From: Neoluteolibacter marinus
Lineage (GTDB): Bacteria; Verrucomicrobiota; Verrucomicrobiia; Verrucomicrobiales; Akkermansiaceae
Assembly (NCBI RefSeq): GCF_014904755.1
Contig: NZ_JACZFQ010000090.1
Location: 62,001-126,000 of the forward strand
Direction: 5' to 3'
Length of the DNA stretch: 64,000 nt
Shown here piece after piece: positions 19,733 through 29,582 of the stretch. How positions within the stretch are numbered: the first letter of the stretch is position 1; each line of letters starts with the position of its first letter. Made by a program: the position numbers and the translations under genes. The notes under the pieces were generated by a model. That model did not search any database, was not told the origin of the DNA, and worked only from the letters and a program-made list of their open reading frames with translations.

Positions 19733-19847
19733 CGGGGAGGCCAAGCTAACCAAGTCCCGTTGGTGGAACAGGACGAAGTTCGCCGCTGCCGGACCGCGCT
19801 CCCGAATGACCTTGCTCCCGGCGGCCGGCCGGTCACTGTCGGCGATC

Positions 19848-21095
19848 ATGAGGAAATGGCGGATCTTGATGGCCATCGGGTTGCTGGCGCTGCTGGCGAT
19901 CTGGATCGCCGCGCGTCCGTCTGAGCCTGATCCCGCGGAAGTGTCGGGTGCGTCAACCCGGATGATGCCGGGTGGTGAGCCCCAGAGCGTGGAGGAAGCT
20001 GCCGGCGGGCTGCCGACCAAGTTCTCAAGCCGTCATTCCGTGATCACCCGCCCCACCCACAGCCCGGCGCGGCTGCGGGAGTTCTACCTTCCCGCGGTGG
20101 AAATCGACGGGCTCCCCCTGGCGGCGGCGCTGGAAAAGCTCCGCGGGGCGTACGAGGACGCCTGCCTGCAGGCCGGGGAGGTCCCGGTTCCGCTGGTGTT
20201 CGTGGTTCCGCCCGGCGTGGATGGGGTGCTCCATGTGAAGTTGCCGCCCGCGACTTTCACGGCTTCCCTTCGCCTGCTCGCCGCCGTGGCGGGGATGAAG
20301 GTCGTGCGCGAGGATGCCGAGTTCCGTTTCGAGCCGCCGTCCACGATGGCCCTGCCGTCCCAGGTGGTGCCCCCTGATTTCCTTTCGCGGCTGGCGGCAC
20401 TGAGCGGGAGCCCGCAAGGCACCGATCTCGCGGGGAGCTTGAAGGCGCTGGGTCTGGAACTCGACGATCCGGGGAGCGTGTCGTTTCTCGCCCACGGCCA
20501 CATCGTCTTCACCGGTTCGACGCCGGCGGACCGGGCGCGGGTTTCGGAGTTAATCTTCAATCTCTGCCAAGGGCGGCCGCTTCAGCACAAGTTGGAGTCC
20601 AAGCTCGTGCAGATCCCTGCCGGTCTGGAATGGACTGTCCCGGACAAGTCGGCGATGAGCGACGATGACCTGCAGAACCTGGTTCACGTGCTTTCCCAGA
20701 TAAAAGGCGTGGAGGTGATGACACTGCAATCGGTCACTGCACGGGGTGGGGAAGAGGCGACGATCGAGGTGGTCCGGGAAATCATCGAGCCTGTCCCCGG
20801 TACCCCCAACGAGTTCGAAGAGCACAAGGTCGGAGTGGTCTACCGTGCCACCCCCCATGTCCTGGCATTCGGCCACACCCTCGACATGGACCTGAGCGTC
20901 ACTGGAGGTGATTTCGATCCCACGAGCATGCGTTTTGTGGTCGAAGAGGAGGTTAGGATCGAAGGGCGCGGCTACGCTGCCGACGGGAGTTCCCGCTTGC
21001 AGGTCCAGACGCACCCGGACGGTTCGCGCACCCTGCTGGTGGTATCCCCGGTCCTGGTCGACGCGACCGGGCGGCCGGTGAATCGGGCCGAGTGA
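19848..21095 (+). CDS. Membrane-anchored secretin-like (type II/III) domain protein
   Basis: About 415 residues with one N-terminal membrane anchor (ILMAIGLLALLAIWIAA). The region at about 80-170 (FYLPAVEIDGLPLAAALEKLR, then LLAAVAGMKVVREDAEFRFEP) resembles the STN/N0-type domain of secretins and TonB receptors. A C-terminal region (LESKLVQIPAGLEWTVP through HVLAFGHTLDMDLSVTGG) resembles the secretin-like modules common in verrucomicrobial proteins. It is too short for a full outer-membrane secretin, and no other type II secretion genes are nearby. ATG 19848 places the start at the membrane anchor; ATG 19806 is an alternative. It converges on the SHD1 protease gene with 4 bp between stops. 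Confidence 0.65.
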   Translation: MRKWRILMAIGLLALLAIWIAARPSEPDPAEVSGASTRMMPGGEPQSVEEAAGGLPTKFSSRHSVITRPTHSPARLREFYLPAVEIDGLPLAAALEKLRGAYEDACLQAGEVPVPLVFVVPPGVDGVLHVKLPPATFTASLRLLAAVAGMKVVREDAEFRFEPPSTMALPSQVVPPDFLSRLAALSGSPQGTDLAGSLKALGLELDDPGSVSFLAHGHIVFTGSTPADRARVSELIFNLCQGRPLQHKLESKLVQIPAGLEWTVPDKSAMSDDDLQNLVHVLSQIKGVEVMTLQSVTARGGEEATIEVVREIIEPVPGTPNEFEEHKVGVVYRATPHVLAFGHTLDMDLSVTGGDFDPTSMRFVVEEEVRIEGRGYAADGSSRLQVQTHPDGSRTLLVVSPVLVDATGRPVNRAE

Positions 21096-21099
21096 GGGC

Positions 21100-22311
21100 C
21101 TAGTGCTTGAAGACGATCTCCACGCCCTTCTTCCGCCAGGCGTCCGCGACTTCCTTTTCCAGCTGACGGAAGCTGCTGCCTCCCAACAGTGGCACGAGGG
21201 CCTCCTTGTACGATGCGCCGTCGGTCAGCTTCTGCAGGTAGGCGGTGATGCGGCGGGCCTGGCCGTTGCCTTCCATGTGCAGGAAGTAGTGGGTCAGCAG
21301 CAGGGCGAAGCCGTAGTTGAAGTTCGCTTTTGGACCGGAGAACTCGCGGTACTCCATGCTCATGAAGTTCTGCAGTTTCGGCGCGACGATCTTGGTCCCC
21401 AGCGCCCGGCCGGTGGTTTCGTCCTCGCCATAGGCGGTGACGTAGGCCCGGGCCGCATTGCCGTGGGGGTCGGGCCGGAAGTATCCCCAGCTGTAGGGGG
21501 TCGTGGAGACATACTCGGCCAGTCCTTCGACGAACCAGCCGTTGCGCAGTTCGTCCCGCATGTAGTTCGCCGGCGTCAATTGGTGGGCCAGCTCGTGGAT
21601 GAGCACGTCGTTCTTGCCCTTGGTGTCGAGCGAGAATCCGGTCGGGGTCTTTTCCAAGCCGAGGCTCACCAGCGGGGCCATCACCACCCCGGTCGACGGC
21701 CGGAAGCACGCCGCCGTTCCCGGCCCGCCGCCGGCACCGACGTAGCCTTGCATCGACTCGAACAGGAGGATCTCCAGGCGGCCCTTCTTCTCCCACCCGC
21801 CGGTCAGCGACAGTGGCAGCGCGGTGGTATATTTGTAGGTGGTCTCGAACATCATCGCGAAGTTCCGCAGGACGTCCGGGGTCAGCCTAACGTCGCAGGT
21901 GAAGCGGTAATGGGGGCTTTCGTAGACGAAGCGCTTCTGCTCCGGGTCTTCCGAGATCACCCTCGATTGCGAAGGCCCGTCCATGCGGATTTCCCGCGGC
22001 CACGGGTGGCCGAAATTCAGCTTCTTCGGCGCCGCGACCGGCCGCGGGGCGCTCGCGCCGAGGCGTCGCAGCTTCAGCTGGTCCGCCGCGCTCAGTTCGC
22101 CGAGCTGGGTCAGGAACTGGCGGCCGTTCTCGAAGGCGAAAATCACCCGCTCGCCATCCAGCCGGACGAAATTCGCCTCGAAGCTCTGGCCGTGCGCGTT
22201 GGTCCAGACCTCCGCGGAGGCTGGATCTCCGGCTACGGCTGCTGCCATGAGCAGGGCCAACAAGCGGGGTTTCCGCTGGCAACCGTGAATCACTCCACCG
22301 CGAGAAATCAT
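21100..22311 (-). CDS. Exported SHD1-domain zinc metalloprotease (gluzincin-like)
   Basis: A 403-residue exported protein. After the signal peptide (LLALLMAAAVAGDPASA, about 16-33) comes an SHD1-like domain (EVWTNAHGQSFEANFVRLDG through GELSAADQ, about 34-78), a domain found in PVC proteins. A protease domain follows with the zinc motif H239-E-L-A-H243 and a downstream W-F-V-E262-G-L-A-E266 that supplies the third zinc ligand, as in DUF1570-like gluzincins. Likely periplasmic or surface; substrate unknown. Its start is 143 bp from the divergent TonB-dependent receptor gene. Confidence 0.82.
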   Translation of the reverse strand: MISRGGVIHGCQRKPRLLALLMAAAVAGDPASAEVWTNAHGQSFEANFVRLDGERVIFAFENGRQFLTQLGELSAADQLKLRRLGASAPRPVAAPKKLNFGHPWPREIRMDGPSQSRVISEDPEQKRFVYESPHYRFTCDVRLTPDVLRNFAMMFETTYKYTTALPLSLTGGWEKKGRLEILLFESMQGYVGAGGGPGTAACFRPSTGVVMAPLVSLGLEKTPTGFSLDTKGKNDVLIHELAHQLTPANYMRDELRNGWFVEGLAEYVSTTPYSWGYFRPDPHGNAARAYVTAYGEDETTGRALGTKIVAPKLQNFMSMEYREFSGPKANFNYGFALLLTHYFLHMEGNGQARRITAYLQKLTDGASYKEALVPLLGGSSFRQLEKEVADAWRKKGVEIVFKH

Positions 22312-22454
22312 GAACGCACTAATAGTAAGCCATTCCGAATCATCGAGTAAAATCGGCCTTTCGACGCCGCCGGGGGGGGATGCGGGAGGTGGGCCTGGAA
22401 TCCCCGGAGTTTTTCCCCAAGAGAACTCGCGTTGGCCCGTTTACGGACCCGCAC

Positions 22455-24548
22455 ATGCGCCTTATCCATCTCCTGCCCGTCGTCCCCTTGGCCCTCCAGG
22501 CTCAGGATTTCCTCGATCCCCTCGTGCTCACCGCCTCGCGGATCGAAACCGCGGAGAGCGACGTCCCCTACACCGTCAACCAGGTCGACAAGACCTACAT
22601 CGAGCAGAATACCCGGCGAACCCTGCCGGAGGCGCTTCAATTTACCCCCGGAGTGCTGGTGCAGAAAACCGCCTACGGCCACGGATCCCCCTTTGTCCGT
22701 GGCTTCACCGGCCGTCAGAACCTGCTGATGGTCGATGGCGTTCGCGTCAACAATTCCACTTGGCGTGGCGGTCCGGTGCAGTACTGGAACACGATCGACT
22801 CCTACTCGATCGACCGCCTCGAACTGGTGAAGAGCCAGGGTTCGGTGCTTTACGGATCCGACGCCATCGGCGGCACGGCCAACGTCTTCACCAAGTCCTC
22901 CGGCTTCCGCGACGAGGAAGACGGCGCCTGTTTCACCCACGGCGCGGCCTACTATGAGTACCGTGGAAACGGCGACGACTCGCACATCGGGCGGATCGAG
23001 AGCTCGTTCGGCGTCGGCGGCCAGTACGGCGTGATGTTCGGCGTGACCGCCAAGGACTACGGCGACATCCGCGACTCGGCGGTCGGCCTGATGCGCGGCA
23101 CCGGCTACCCGGAGCAGGACCTCGATTTCCGCTTCGACTTCGCGCTCAACGACCAGACCACGCTGACGGTGGTCCACCAGCAGGTGAACCAGGATGCGGT
23201 TTCGCGTTGGCACGCCACCGCCTTCAACCCCGGCTGGCAGCACTCCGGCCACGTCGCCGCGCCCGGCAGCTATGTTTCGCGGGTCTATGACCAGGAGCGC
23301 TCGCTGACCTATGTCCGGGTGGAGCAGGAGAACGAGGATTCCGCCTTCATCAAGCGCTGGAACGCCACGGTGTCCTACCAGACCGGCCGCGACTCCGAGG
23401 CGCAGTACCGGTCGGCCACCGACCGCCGCTACCAGATCGCGGAAGTCGATACCCTCGGCTTCGACGTCTCCTTCGAATCGCCGCTCGGCGACGGTTCGCT
23501 CGTCTACGGCCTCGACTACTACCGCGACACCGTGGAGTCGGAAGGCTACCGCAAGCGTGGTGCCAACCCCTTCCTCTACGATGCTTCCAACCGCCCGGTC
23601 GCGGACGATTCGAGCTATGAGCTCTTCGGCGCCTTCGCCCAGTATGTCTGGCAGCCGGTCGAACAATTCGAGCTCACCGCCGGCACCCGCTACACCTACG
23701 CCGCCGCCGAGCTCGGCCGATATTGGGACGCCACCGCCGGTGCCGATGCCTACGGCGCCAAGCGCGACTGGGACAACCTGGTCGGCTCGATCCGCGCGAT
23801 CTACCGTTTCAACGACTGCTGGAGCACCTACGGCGGCGTTTCCCAGGCCTTCCGCGCGCCGAACCTGGACGATCTCTCCGGTAACCTGACCTCGCGCTCC
23901 GGCACCGCATCGACCGGATCGGTGGACGTCGATCCCGAGGAATACGTGACCTATGAGCTGGGCCTCCGGCACCAGACCGAGACGACCTCACTGAACCTGG
24001 CCGCCTTCTACACCGACATCGACGACCTGATCGTCGGCGTGCCGATCACTTCCGGCAGCAACACCACCGTGGCGACCAACGGCCGCGACGGCTACGTCTA
24101 CGGGGTGGAGCTCGAAGGCGCCTGGCGTTTCCACCCGCAGTGGACGCTTTCCGGCTTCGCCGCCTGGCAGGACGGCCGCACCGAGACCACCGCCTTCCTC
24201 GGCGGTCCGGTGGTGGACGAACCCGGCTCGCGCTTGCTGCCGCTGACCGGCTCGCTGGCGCTGCGCTGGACCTCGGAATCGGAGAAATTCTGGGTCGAGG
24301 GCCGCGTGCTCGCGGCGGCCGAGGAAAATCGCCTGACCGCCTCCGACCGCGGTGACAACCAGCGGATCCCGTCCGGCGGAACCCCGGGCTACACGGTCTA
24401 CATGCTGCACGGCGGCTGGCGGGCGACCGACCACCTGGAGCTGACCTGCGGCCTCGAGAACGTCAGCGACGAGGACTACCGCAGCCACGGCTCCGGTCAG
24501 AACGAGCCCGGCTTCAACGCCATCGTGGGCGCGAAACTTTTCTGGTAA
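22455..24548 (+). CDS. TonB-dependent outer-membrane receptor
   Basis: A 697-residue receptor. A short signal peptide (MRLIHLLPVVPLALQAQ) is followed by a TonB-box-like DPLVLTASR, then the plug domain (about 40-155: TLPEALQFTPGVLVQKTAYG, PFVRGFTGRQNLLMVDGVRVN, SIDRLELVKSQGSVLYGSDAIGG), and a 22-strand barrel ending in the typical C-terminal aromatic (VGAKLFW). Family members import chelated iron, cobalamin, sugars or other large substrates using ExbBD/TonB energy. The substrate cannot be deduced; no riboswitch or Fur-like site was seen in the 143-bp upstream region. ATG 22455 is preferred over 22380 for the signal peptide. Confidence 0.93.
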   Translation: MRLIHLLPVVPLALQAQDFLDPLVLTASRIETAESDVPYTVNQVDKTYIEQNTRRTLPEALQFTPGVLVQKTAYGHGSPFVRGFTGRQNLLMVDGVRVNNSTWRGGPVQYWNTIDSYSIDRLELVKSQGSVLYGSDAIGGTANVFTKSSGFRDEEDGACFTHGAAYYEYRGNGDDSHIGRIESSFGVGGQYGVMFGVTAKDYGDIRDSAVGLMRGTGYPEQDLDFRFDFALNDQTTLTVVHQQVNQDAVSRWHATAFNPGWQHSGHVAAPGSYVSRVYDQERSLTYVRVEQENEDSAFIKRWNATVSYQTGRDSEAQYRSATDRRYQIAEVDTLGFDVSFESPLGDGSLVYGLDYYRDTVESEGYRKRGANPFLYDASNRPVADDSSYELFGAFAQYVWQPVEQFELTAGTRYTYAAAELGRYWDATAGADAYGAKRDWDNLVGSIRAIYRFNDCWSTYGGVSQAFRAPNLDDLSGNLTSRSGTASTGSVDVDPEEYVTYELGLRHQTETTSLNLAAFYTDIDDLIVGVPITSGSNTTVATNGRDGYVYGVELEGAWRFHPQWTLSGFAAWQDGRTETTAFLGGPVVDEPGSRLLPLTGSLALRWTSESEKFWVEGRVLAAAEENRLTASDRGDNQRIPSGGTPGYTVYMLHGGWRATDHLELTCGLENVSDEDYRSHGSGQNEPGFNAIVGAKLFW

Positions 24549-24562
24549 TTGGTATTCCCGGG

Positions 24563-24590
24563 GGAGCGCGGTCCCGCGTGGCCGCGCTCC
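24563..24590. terminator. Stem-loop between convergent TonB-receptor and tdh genes
   Basis: A perfect 9-bp G+C stem (24563-24571 with 24582-24590, 10-base loop) fills the 42-bp gap between the two convergent stops. It has no T-run on either side, so it is a probable bidirectional terminator without the classic U-tract. Confidence 0.55.
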
Positions 24591-25616
24591 TCAGGACCAG
24601 TCCAGGACGACCTTGCCCGACTGGCCGGACATCATCGTCTCGAAGCCCTTCTTGAACTCGTCCACCGGGAAGCGGTGGGTGATGACCGGCGAGATATCGA
24701 GGCCCGCGCGGATCATGCTGCTCATCTTGTACCAGGTCTCGAACATCTCGCGGCCGTAAATTCCCTTCAGGACCAGGCCCTTGAAGATGACCTTGTCCCA
24801 GTCGATCGCCACCTTGTCGGGGAAAATCCCGAGCAGCGAGACCTTCGCGCCATTGGAAGTGTGATTGAGGATGTCGGTGAGGCCGGACGGGTGGCCGGAC
24901 ATTTCCATCGCCACGTCGAAGCCTTCCTTCATGCCGAGCGACTTCATCGCGTCGCCCAGCGATTCCTCGGCGACGTTCACCGTGCGGGTCGCGCCGAGCT
25001 TCTTCGCCAGGTCGAGGCGCCAGGGATTCACGTCGGTCACCACCACGTGGCGGGCTCCGGCGAAACGCGCGACGGCCGCAGCCATGCAGCCGATCGGGCC
25101 GGCGCCGGTGATCAGGACATCCTCGGCGACCAGGTCCCAGGACAGCGCGGTGTGGACCGCATTGCCGAGCGGGTCGAAGCAGGAGATGACTTCCTCGGGG
25201 ATCGCCGGGTCGACCTTGTAGACGTTGCGGTAGGGGATCGAGAGGTATTCCGCGAAGGCGCCCGGGCGGTTGACGCCCACGCCGAGGGTCTCCGGGCACA
25301 GGTGGCGGCGGCCGGCCAGGCAGTTGCGGCAGCGGCCGCAGACGATGTGGCCTTCACCGGAAACCAGCTCGCCGGGGACGATGTCGGTCACCCCGGCGCC
25401 CACCGACTCGACCACCCCGCAGAACTCGTGGCCAACGTGCATCGGCACCGGGATCGTGCGCTCGGCCCAGGCGTCCCACTTCCAGATGTGGACGTCGGTG
25501 CCGCAGATCGAGGTCTTCTTGATCTTGATCAGCACATCCATCGGCCCGACCTCGGGCATCGGGACGTCCATCATTTCGAGACCGGGGCCGGCGGTGGCTT
25601 TGACGAGAGCTTTCAT
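24591..25616 (-). CDS. tdh: L-threonine 3-dehydrogenase
   Basis: A 341-residue zinc-dependent NAD dehydrogenase oxidising L-threonine to 2-amino-3-oxobutyrate. Catalytic zinc ligands are C38 (TSICGTD), H63 and E64 (GHEF). The structural zinc cysteines are C93, C96, C99 and C107. The NAD fold motif [21 protein letters not shown] is at about 168-188. The length matches E. coli Tdh (341). Together with Kbl (5820-7016, opposite strand) it completes threonine-to-glycine catabolism, but the two genes are not clustered as they usually are. It is convergent with the receptor gene. Confidence 0.96.
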   Translation of the reverse strand: MKALVKATAGPGLEMMDVPMPEVGPMDVLIKIKKTSICGTDVHIWKWDAWAERTIPVPMHVGHEFCGVVESVGAGVTDIVPGELVSGEGHIVCGRCRNCLAGRRHLCPETLGVGVNRPGAFAEYLSIPYRNVYKVDPAIPEEVISCFDPLGNAVHTALSWDLVAEDVLITGAGPIGCMAAAVARFAGARHVVVTDVNPWRLDLAKKLGATRTVNVAEESLGDAMKSLGMKEGFDVAMEMSGHPSGLTDILNHTSNGAKVSLLGIFPDKVAIDWDKVIFKGLVLKGIYGREMFETWYKMSSMIRAGLDISPVITHRFPVDEFKKGFETMMSGQSGKVVLDWS

Positions 25617-25930
25617 CGGGAAACGTTTTGCCGATGCTGCATGGCCTCCGGGGTCGAACGAGGGAAAATTCCCGGTCCCGGAAAAAGTGACCCGGCCGTG
25701 CGCTGGAACTGCCGGAATCGGTCCAAAAGGGCGGCAGGTGGATTTCGCGTCCGCCGGATCGGCTCCGATCGCCCCTTGCGGATTCGTCCTATCCTGGGGG
25801 CGCGTCCCGGATTCCCGGGATGATAACCAAGGTGTTGAGTCGATGTCGCAGAAAAAGTTGAGTCCTGGGTGGGGGAATTATCTCGATCTGTTCCCGACCC
25901 ATCGCTACCCAAGCCGCTGGAAGCTAGCCC
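25617..25930. other. Divergent intergenic region tdh / PQQ-propeller gene
   Basis: This 314-bp region separates divergent genes. The part nearest 25830-25900 is AT-richer and probably carries the promoter of the propeller gene. No palindrome, RNA gene or small ORF with family features is evident. Confidence 0.4.
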
Positions 25931-28738
25931 ATGAAATTCACCCTCCGATTTCTCCTCCCGTCCACCTTGGCGCTCTGCGCATGTTTGCCATCGCTCGCCG
26001 GGGACACCCTCGAGGTCACCAGTCCGGCCGGTGAGGTCCACCGCACCCGATCGACCGGCGGCCAGATCTCAACGGAGTTCCCCCCGGGCGCCGAGCCGGC
26101 GTCGCGGGCTCCCCGGACGGCGGCTGCCGAACCCGGCGTCGAGCTGAGAGAGTTCGTCGACCCGGAAACGGGACGCCGGGTCGATTCCGAAGGGAACATC
26201 AGCGGCAAGGCCGGGGCAGCTCCGGAGGCGACTCCCGCCGTCGCCACCCGGGGCGTCGAGAAGATCACCATCGACCGGATGACGGTGGGAAACACCTATT
26301 CCAGCACCTATTCTCCGGCATCGGGATTCATCATCCTTGGCACGGCCAAGACCTATTTCCTGAGCGACGGGAGCAACTGGCAGAGCGGCGCGGGCAGTGC
26401 ATCGACCGGCTACGCCGGATTCCACCATGCCGAGGTCGACGGCCCGTTGATCCGCTACCACTTCAATGCACCCGGCCAAGGCTACCTGTACCGCCAGACC
26501 GACTACAATGCCGGCAATCACTCGTCCAACGGCACCCTTGGCGCCGGTGGGCCGATCATCCTCGAGGCGGCCGCCGGCTCCACCACCGGGACTTTGAAAG
26601 GCGTGGCGATCATCACGGCCAACATCCCGGCAAACTACCCCGAACCGCGATTCAACTACTGGAGTTCGCCCCTCGGGTCAGCCGTTCCCTTCGAGATGAC
26701 GGTCTCGCTGAAAAACGGTGCCACCTTCACCGAAGCGACCTTCTCGCAGTCCTTTACCTACACCACGACCGGTTCAGTTGATTTGGCCAATCCCGTCTCA
26801 CTGCCCGGCCTCACCGGAATCGGGATCGAGGGGCCGGCCCAGGTCCTGCCGGGCTCGGCGATCCAGTTCCACGCGATCGCCAGCTTCGAAAGCGGGGCCT
26901 TGCAGGACGTCTCCGGCGACGCGACGTGGACTGTCAGCCCCGCCGAGGCCGCCACGATTGCCAATGGCCTGCTGACCACCCAGTCCGTCACGGAGGACAC
27001 GCCGCTCGACCTCACGGTCACCTACACCTCGGACGGGACCACGAAGACGGCGGCCCGGCGCGTGGTTTGCAGGACGGTCAGCCAGGAGGAACTTGCCGCC
27101 TCCTGGCCCACCTACCAGGGGAACGAACGGCACGACGGCCACATCCCGATCTCGCTGGAGCCGGACAAATTCAGCCTGCGCTGGCAGAGGAACATCGCTC
27201 CGGGCATGGTGCTCAACCCGGTGACCGCGGCAGACGGCAAGGTCTTCGTTTCGCTGCGCACCTACTTCCAAGGCGGCGATTCCCTGTTTGCCCTGGACGC
27301 GCGGGATGGCGAGACCCTCTGGTCGGCGGATTTCGGCTCCGTGTTTTCCGTCAACCCGCCGGCCTACGGCTATGGAAACCTCTACATCCAGACGGGGAAC
27401 CACGGCGGTGACACCCACCTCTGGGCCTTCGACGCCGACAACGGCACCCTTGTCTTCAAGTCACCCCATGGCGCCCAGTGGGAACGCTACTACGCGCCTA
27501 CGATATACGACGGGAAGGTGTATGTGAACGGCGGGTCCTACGGCGGGATGTACGCCTTCAATGCCTTTACCGGGGCCAACCTCTGGTTCGCGGGGCTGCC
27601 CCAGTACGACGAGTTCACCCCGGCGGTCGACCAGAACCACGTCTATGCCTATGTCGGCAGCTACTCGCCCGCGCTTTACGTGGTGGATCGCGAAACCGGC
27701 GCCGCCGCCTATCAGATCGACGATCCCAACTTCGACTGGAACGGCTGGAGCATGAACCTCGCCCCGGTGCTGGGCGGCCGGCAGGATGTCATCGCGGTCC
27801 ACGGCGGGCGCCTGATCCGCTTCGACCTCGAGAACCGCAACATCGCCTACGAGATAACCGGCAGCTTCGCGGGCCAACCCTCGGTCGCCAAGGGCGTGAT
27901 CTATGTGATCAATGGCGGCTCGGTCGAGGCGCGCCGGCAGTCGGACGGAGGTTACCTCTGGGGCTGGACGCCGGCCAGCGGCTCGGCCTCGGAGCACCTC
28001 ATTGTCACCGACACCCACGTCATCGCCAGGACGCAGTCCGAGACGCACGCCATCGAGATCCTCTCCGGCGAAGGGGATTGGTCCTACCCTGCAGCGGGCA
28101 GCATGGCGATCGGCGAGGAAACACTCTACATCGCCTCCGCCACCGGCACGCTCACCGCGATCTCGATCCCCGAGTTCAACCGCGCGCTGCCGGTCGCCAT
28201 GGAGATCGAGGGTCCCGCGGAGGCGGGCGAGTTCGCCACTTCCGGCTACACCGCCTGGGTCCGCTACGACGACGGACGCGTCCGCGATCGCACCCGGCTT
28301 TGCAGTTGGAGCGTGAGCCCCGCGGGTGGGGCATCGATGGATGAGCCGGGGCAGCTCGTCGTCGGCGAACTGATGGCCCCGTCCCGCACCGTCGGGCTGA
28401 CCGCCACCTATGCGGAGGAAGGCGAGGAACTCTCGGCGGAATTCCAGGTGGATCTCAAGATCGGAGTCTCCCGTGAATCCTTCATCGACCGCAATCTCCA
28501 GGAGGCGCGCTCTCTCACCGAACAGGCGCTTTTGCTCCTCCAGGAAGCCGAGCGGCGGGAGAATGAGGTCGCGGCCGTCCTGAAGGAGGACATCAAGGGC
28601 AAGGGTCGCACGGGCATCCTGGCGAAGAAGCAACTGGACCAGGTACGTTTCGCCACCCGGTGGGGTATCAAGGGGCAGAACGACCTCGTGAACGGCGTCC
28701 GGATCCTCCGCGCGATTCCCCCACGGGAGAAGGATTGA
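25931..28738 (+). CDS. Exported PQQ-repeat beta-propeller protein with Ig-like domains
   Basis: A 935-residue exported protein. The signal peptide is MKFTLRFLLPSTLALCACLPSLAG. The N-terminal about 250 residues include a T/S-rich segment and an unrecognised beta domain. About 275-385 is a Big-2-like Ig domain (LTGIGIEGPAQVLPGSAIQFHA). About 390-755 is a WD40/PQQ-like propeller (WPTYQGNERHDGHIPISLEP, GDSLFALDARDGETLWSADF, GTLVFKSPHGAQWERYYAPT, GKVYVNGGSYGGMYAFNAFTG). A second Ig-like domain and a helical charged tail (about 850-935) end it. The type resembles BamB or quinoprotein-dehydrogenase propellers, but a bound cofactor is not provable from the sequence. Probably periplasmic or surface. 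Confidence 0.82.
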   Translation: MKFTLRFLLPSTLALCACLPSLAGDTLEVTSPAGEVHRTRSTGGQISTEFPPGAEPASRAPRTAAAEPGVELREFVDPETGRRVDSEGNISGKAGAAPEATPAVATRGVEKITIDRMTVGNTYSSTYSPASGFIILGTAKTYFLSDGSNWQSGAGSASTGYAGFHHAEVDGPLIRYHFNAPGQGYLYRQTDYNAGNHSSNGTLGAGGPIILEAAAGSTTGTLKGVAIITANIPANYPEPRFNYWSSPLGSAVPFEMTVSLKNGATFTEATFSQSFTYTTTGSVDLANPVSLPGLTGIGIEGPAQVLPGSAIQFHAIASFESGALQDVSGDATWTVSPAEAATIANGLLTTQSVTEDTPLDLTVTYTSDGTTKTAARRVVCRTVSQEELAASWPTYQGNERHDGHIPISLEPDKFSLRWQRNIAPGMVLNPVTAADGKVFVSLRTYFQGGDSLFALDARDGETLWSADFGSVFSVNPPAYGYGNLYIQTGNHGGDTHLWAFDADNGTLVFKSPHGAQWERYYAPTIYDGKVYVNGGSYGGMYAFNAFTGANLWFAGLPQYDEFTPAVDQNHVYAYVGSYSPALYVVDRETGAAAYQIDDPNFDWNGWSMNLAPVLGGRQDVIAVHGGRLIRFDLENRNIAYEITGSFAGQPSVAKGVIYVINGGSVEARRQSDGGYLWGWTPASGSASEHLIVTDTHVIARTQSETHAIEILSGEGDWSYPAAGSMAIGEETLYIASATGTLTAISIPEFNRALPVAMEIEGPAEAGEFATSGYTAWVRYDDGRVRDRTRLCSWSVSPAGGASMDEPGQLVVGELMAPSRTVGLTATYAEEGEELSAEFQVDLKIGVSRESFIDRNLQEARSLTEQALLLLQEAERRENEVAAVLKEDIKGKGRTGILAKKQLDQVRFATRWGIKGQNDLVNGVRILRAIPPREKD

Positions 28739-29162
28739 GGTCCGGCAACGGGGAGAATTCCGGGTCGTTCGGAGAAGCCGTCGGCGGAGGGTCGGGGAGT
28801 GAATCGCTCCCCGGACTTGCCCGGGAAGGTTCTTCATTTCTGCGGTCGCTTTGCTCACCCGCTAGCAGCTTGCGAAGGGCCGGGACTTCGCCAAGCTCGC
28901 CGTAGCACAGATCGCGGGACACGATGCAATGCCAGTCATGCCTGACACTCTGCTCGATCGGACCTGCCGCCGCCACGGGTCGTCGAAAAGCCCCTGACTC
29001 CCGCATTGCGCCTGACCACAAAAGCGACATGATCTAAACCAACCAACATCCGAGGACCGGCGTCGCACGGGCAGCGCGTCCACCGATGAGCCCGGTGCCG
29101 GGATCTGCGACGGGGCGCCGGGCAACCGGCGTCCCTACCTCAATCGACTAGAATTGGTAATC
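28739..29162. other. Non-coding boundary of the low-GC island
   Basis: These 424 bp follow the propeller gene. A 7-bp G+C stem-loop (28793-28799 with 28807-28813) lies 55 bp past the stop and may be a terminator, although no T-run follows. The minus strand has two overlapping open frames (about 28668-29030 and 28862-29125) with no family features or start context, possibly gene remnants. Composition drops toward the island that starts near 29150. Confidence 0.4.
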
Positions 29163-29582
29163 ATGCATCCAGTCCGAGTCGCCGTGGTTGTGACCGCGAT
29201 CAGCGCCGCCAGTTGGTTGCTTCCGATCTACCGCGTCGTAGAGTACCTGATGAGCTTGCCCAGTCTCATGTCGGGGAAATCGATCGGCGACTCGAATGAT
29301 CTCCACTACGGATACGAGCTTTTATTCTCGTATCTCTTTTGTCTGCTTACACCGGTGCTCTTGGGATACCTCTACATCCTTCGACCTAAGCTACTGGTGA
29401 TTGTTCCGTGCCTACTCGTCGTGGCGATGGCTCTTCGGGTTATCGCATTGCGCCCAGAGGAGGTGATTGTGTTATTCCCCTCGATTCGGCCCTTTCAGCC
29501 GGCGCAAGTTGGACTCGTGGCAGCTCTTGTCGGGCTCTATTTTTTCCAGAGCAACAGTCGGCCAGAATTCGATCAGTCGTAA
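29163..29582 (+). CDS. Small polytopic membrane protein of unknown function
   Basis: About 139 residues with four hydrophobic segments: AVVVTAISAASWLLPI, LLFSYLFCLLTPVLLGYLYI, LLVIVPCLLVVAMALRVIAL and VGLVAALVGLYFF. There is no recognised domain. The first ATG (29163) is preferred over an upstream in-frame TTG (29154). The gene is visibly richer in A+T than its surroundings. It is the first of four small genes with unusual composition, and its stop is followed directly by the first of two related repeats. Confidence 0.6.
   Translation: MHPVRVAVVVTAISAASWLLPIYRVVEYLMSLPSLMSGKSIGDSNDLHYGYELLFSYLFCLLTPVLLGYLYILRPKLLVIVPCLLVVAMALRVIALRPEEVIVLFPSIRPFQPAQVGLVAALVGLYFFQSNSRPEFDQS

Noticed and set aside
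22312-22454. Cobalamin-type riboswitch upstream of the TonB-dependent receptor
   Set aside because: The 143-bp gap is too short and lacks the conserved B12-box-like segments.
28668-29125. Two minus-strand open frames before the low-GC island
   Set aside because: No start context and no recognisable domain. They could be gene remnants but cannot be supported as genes.
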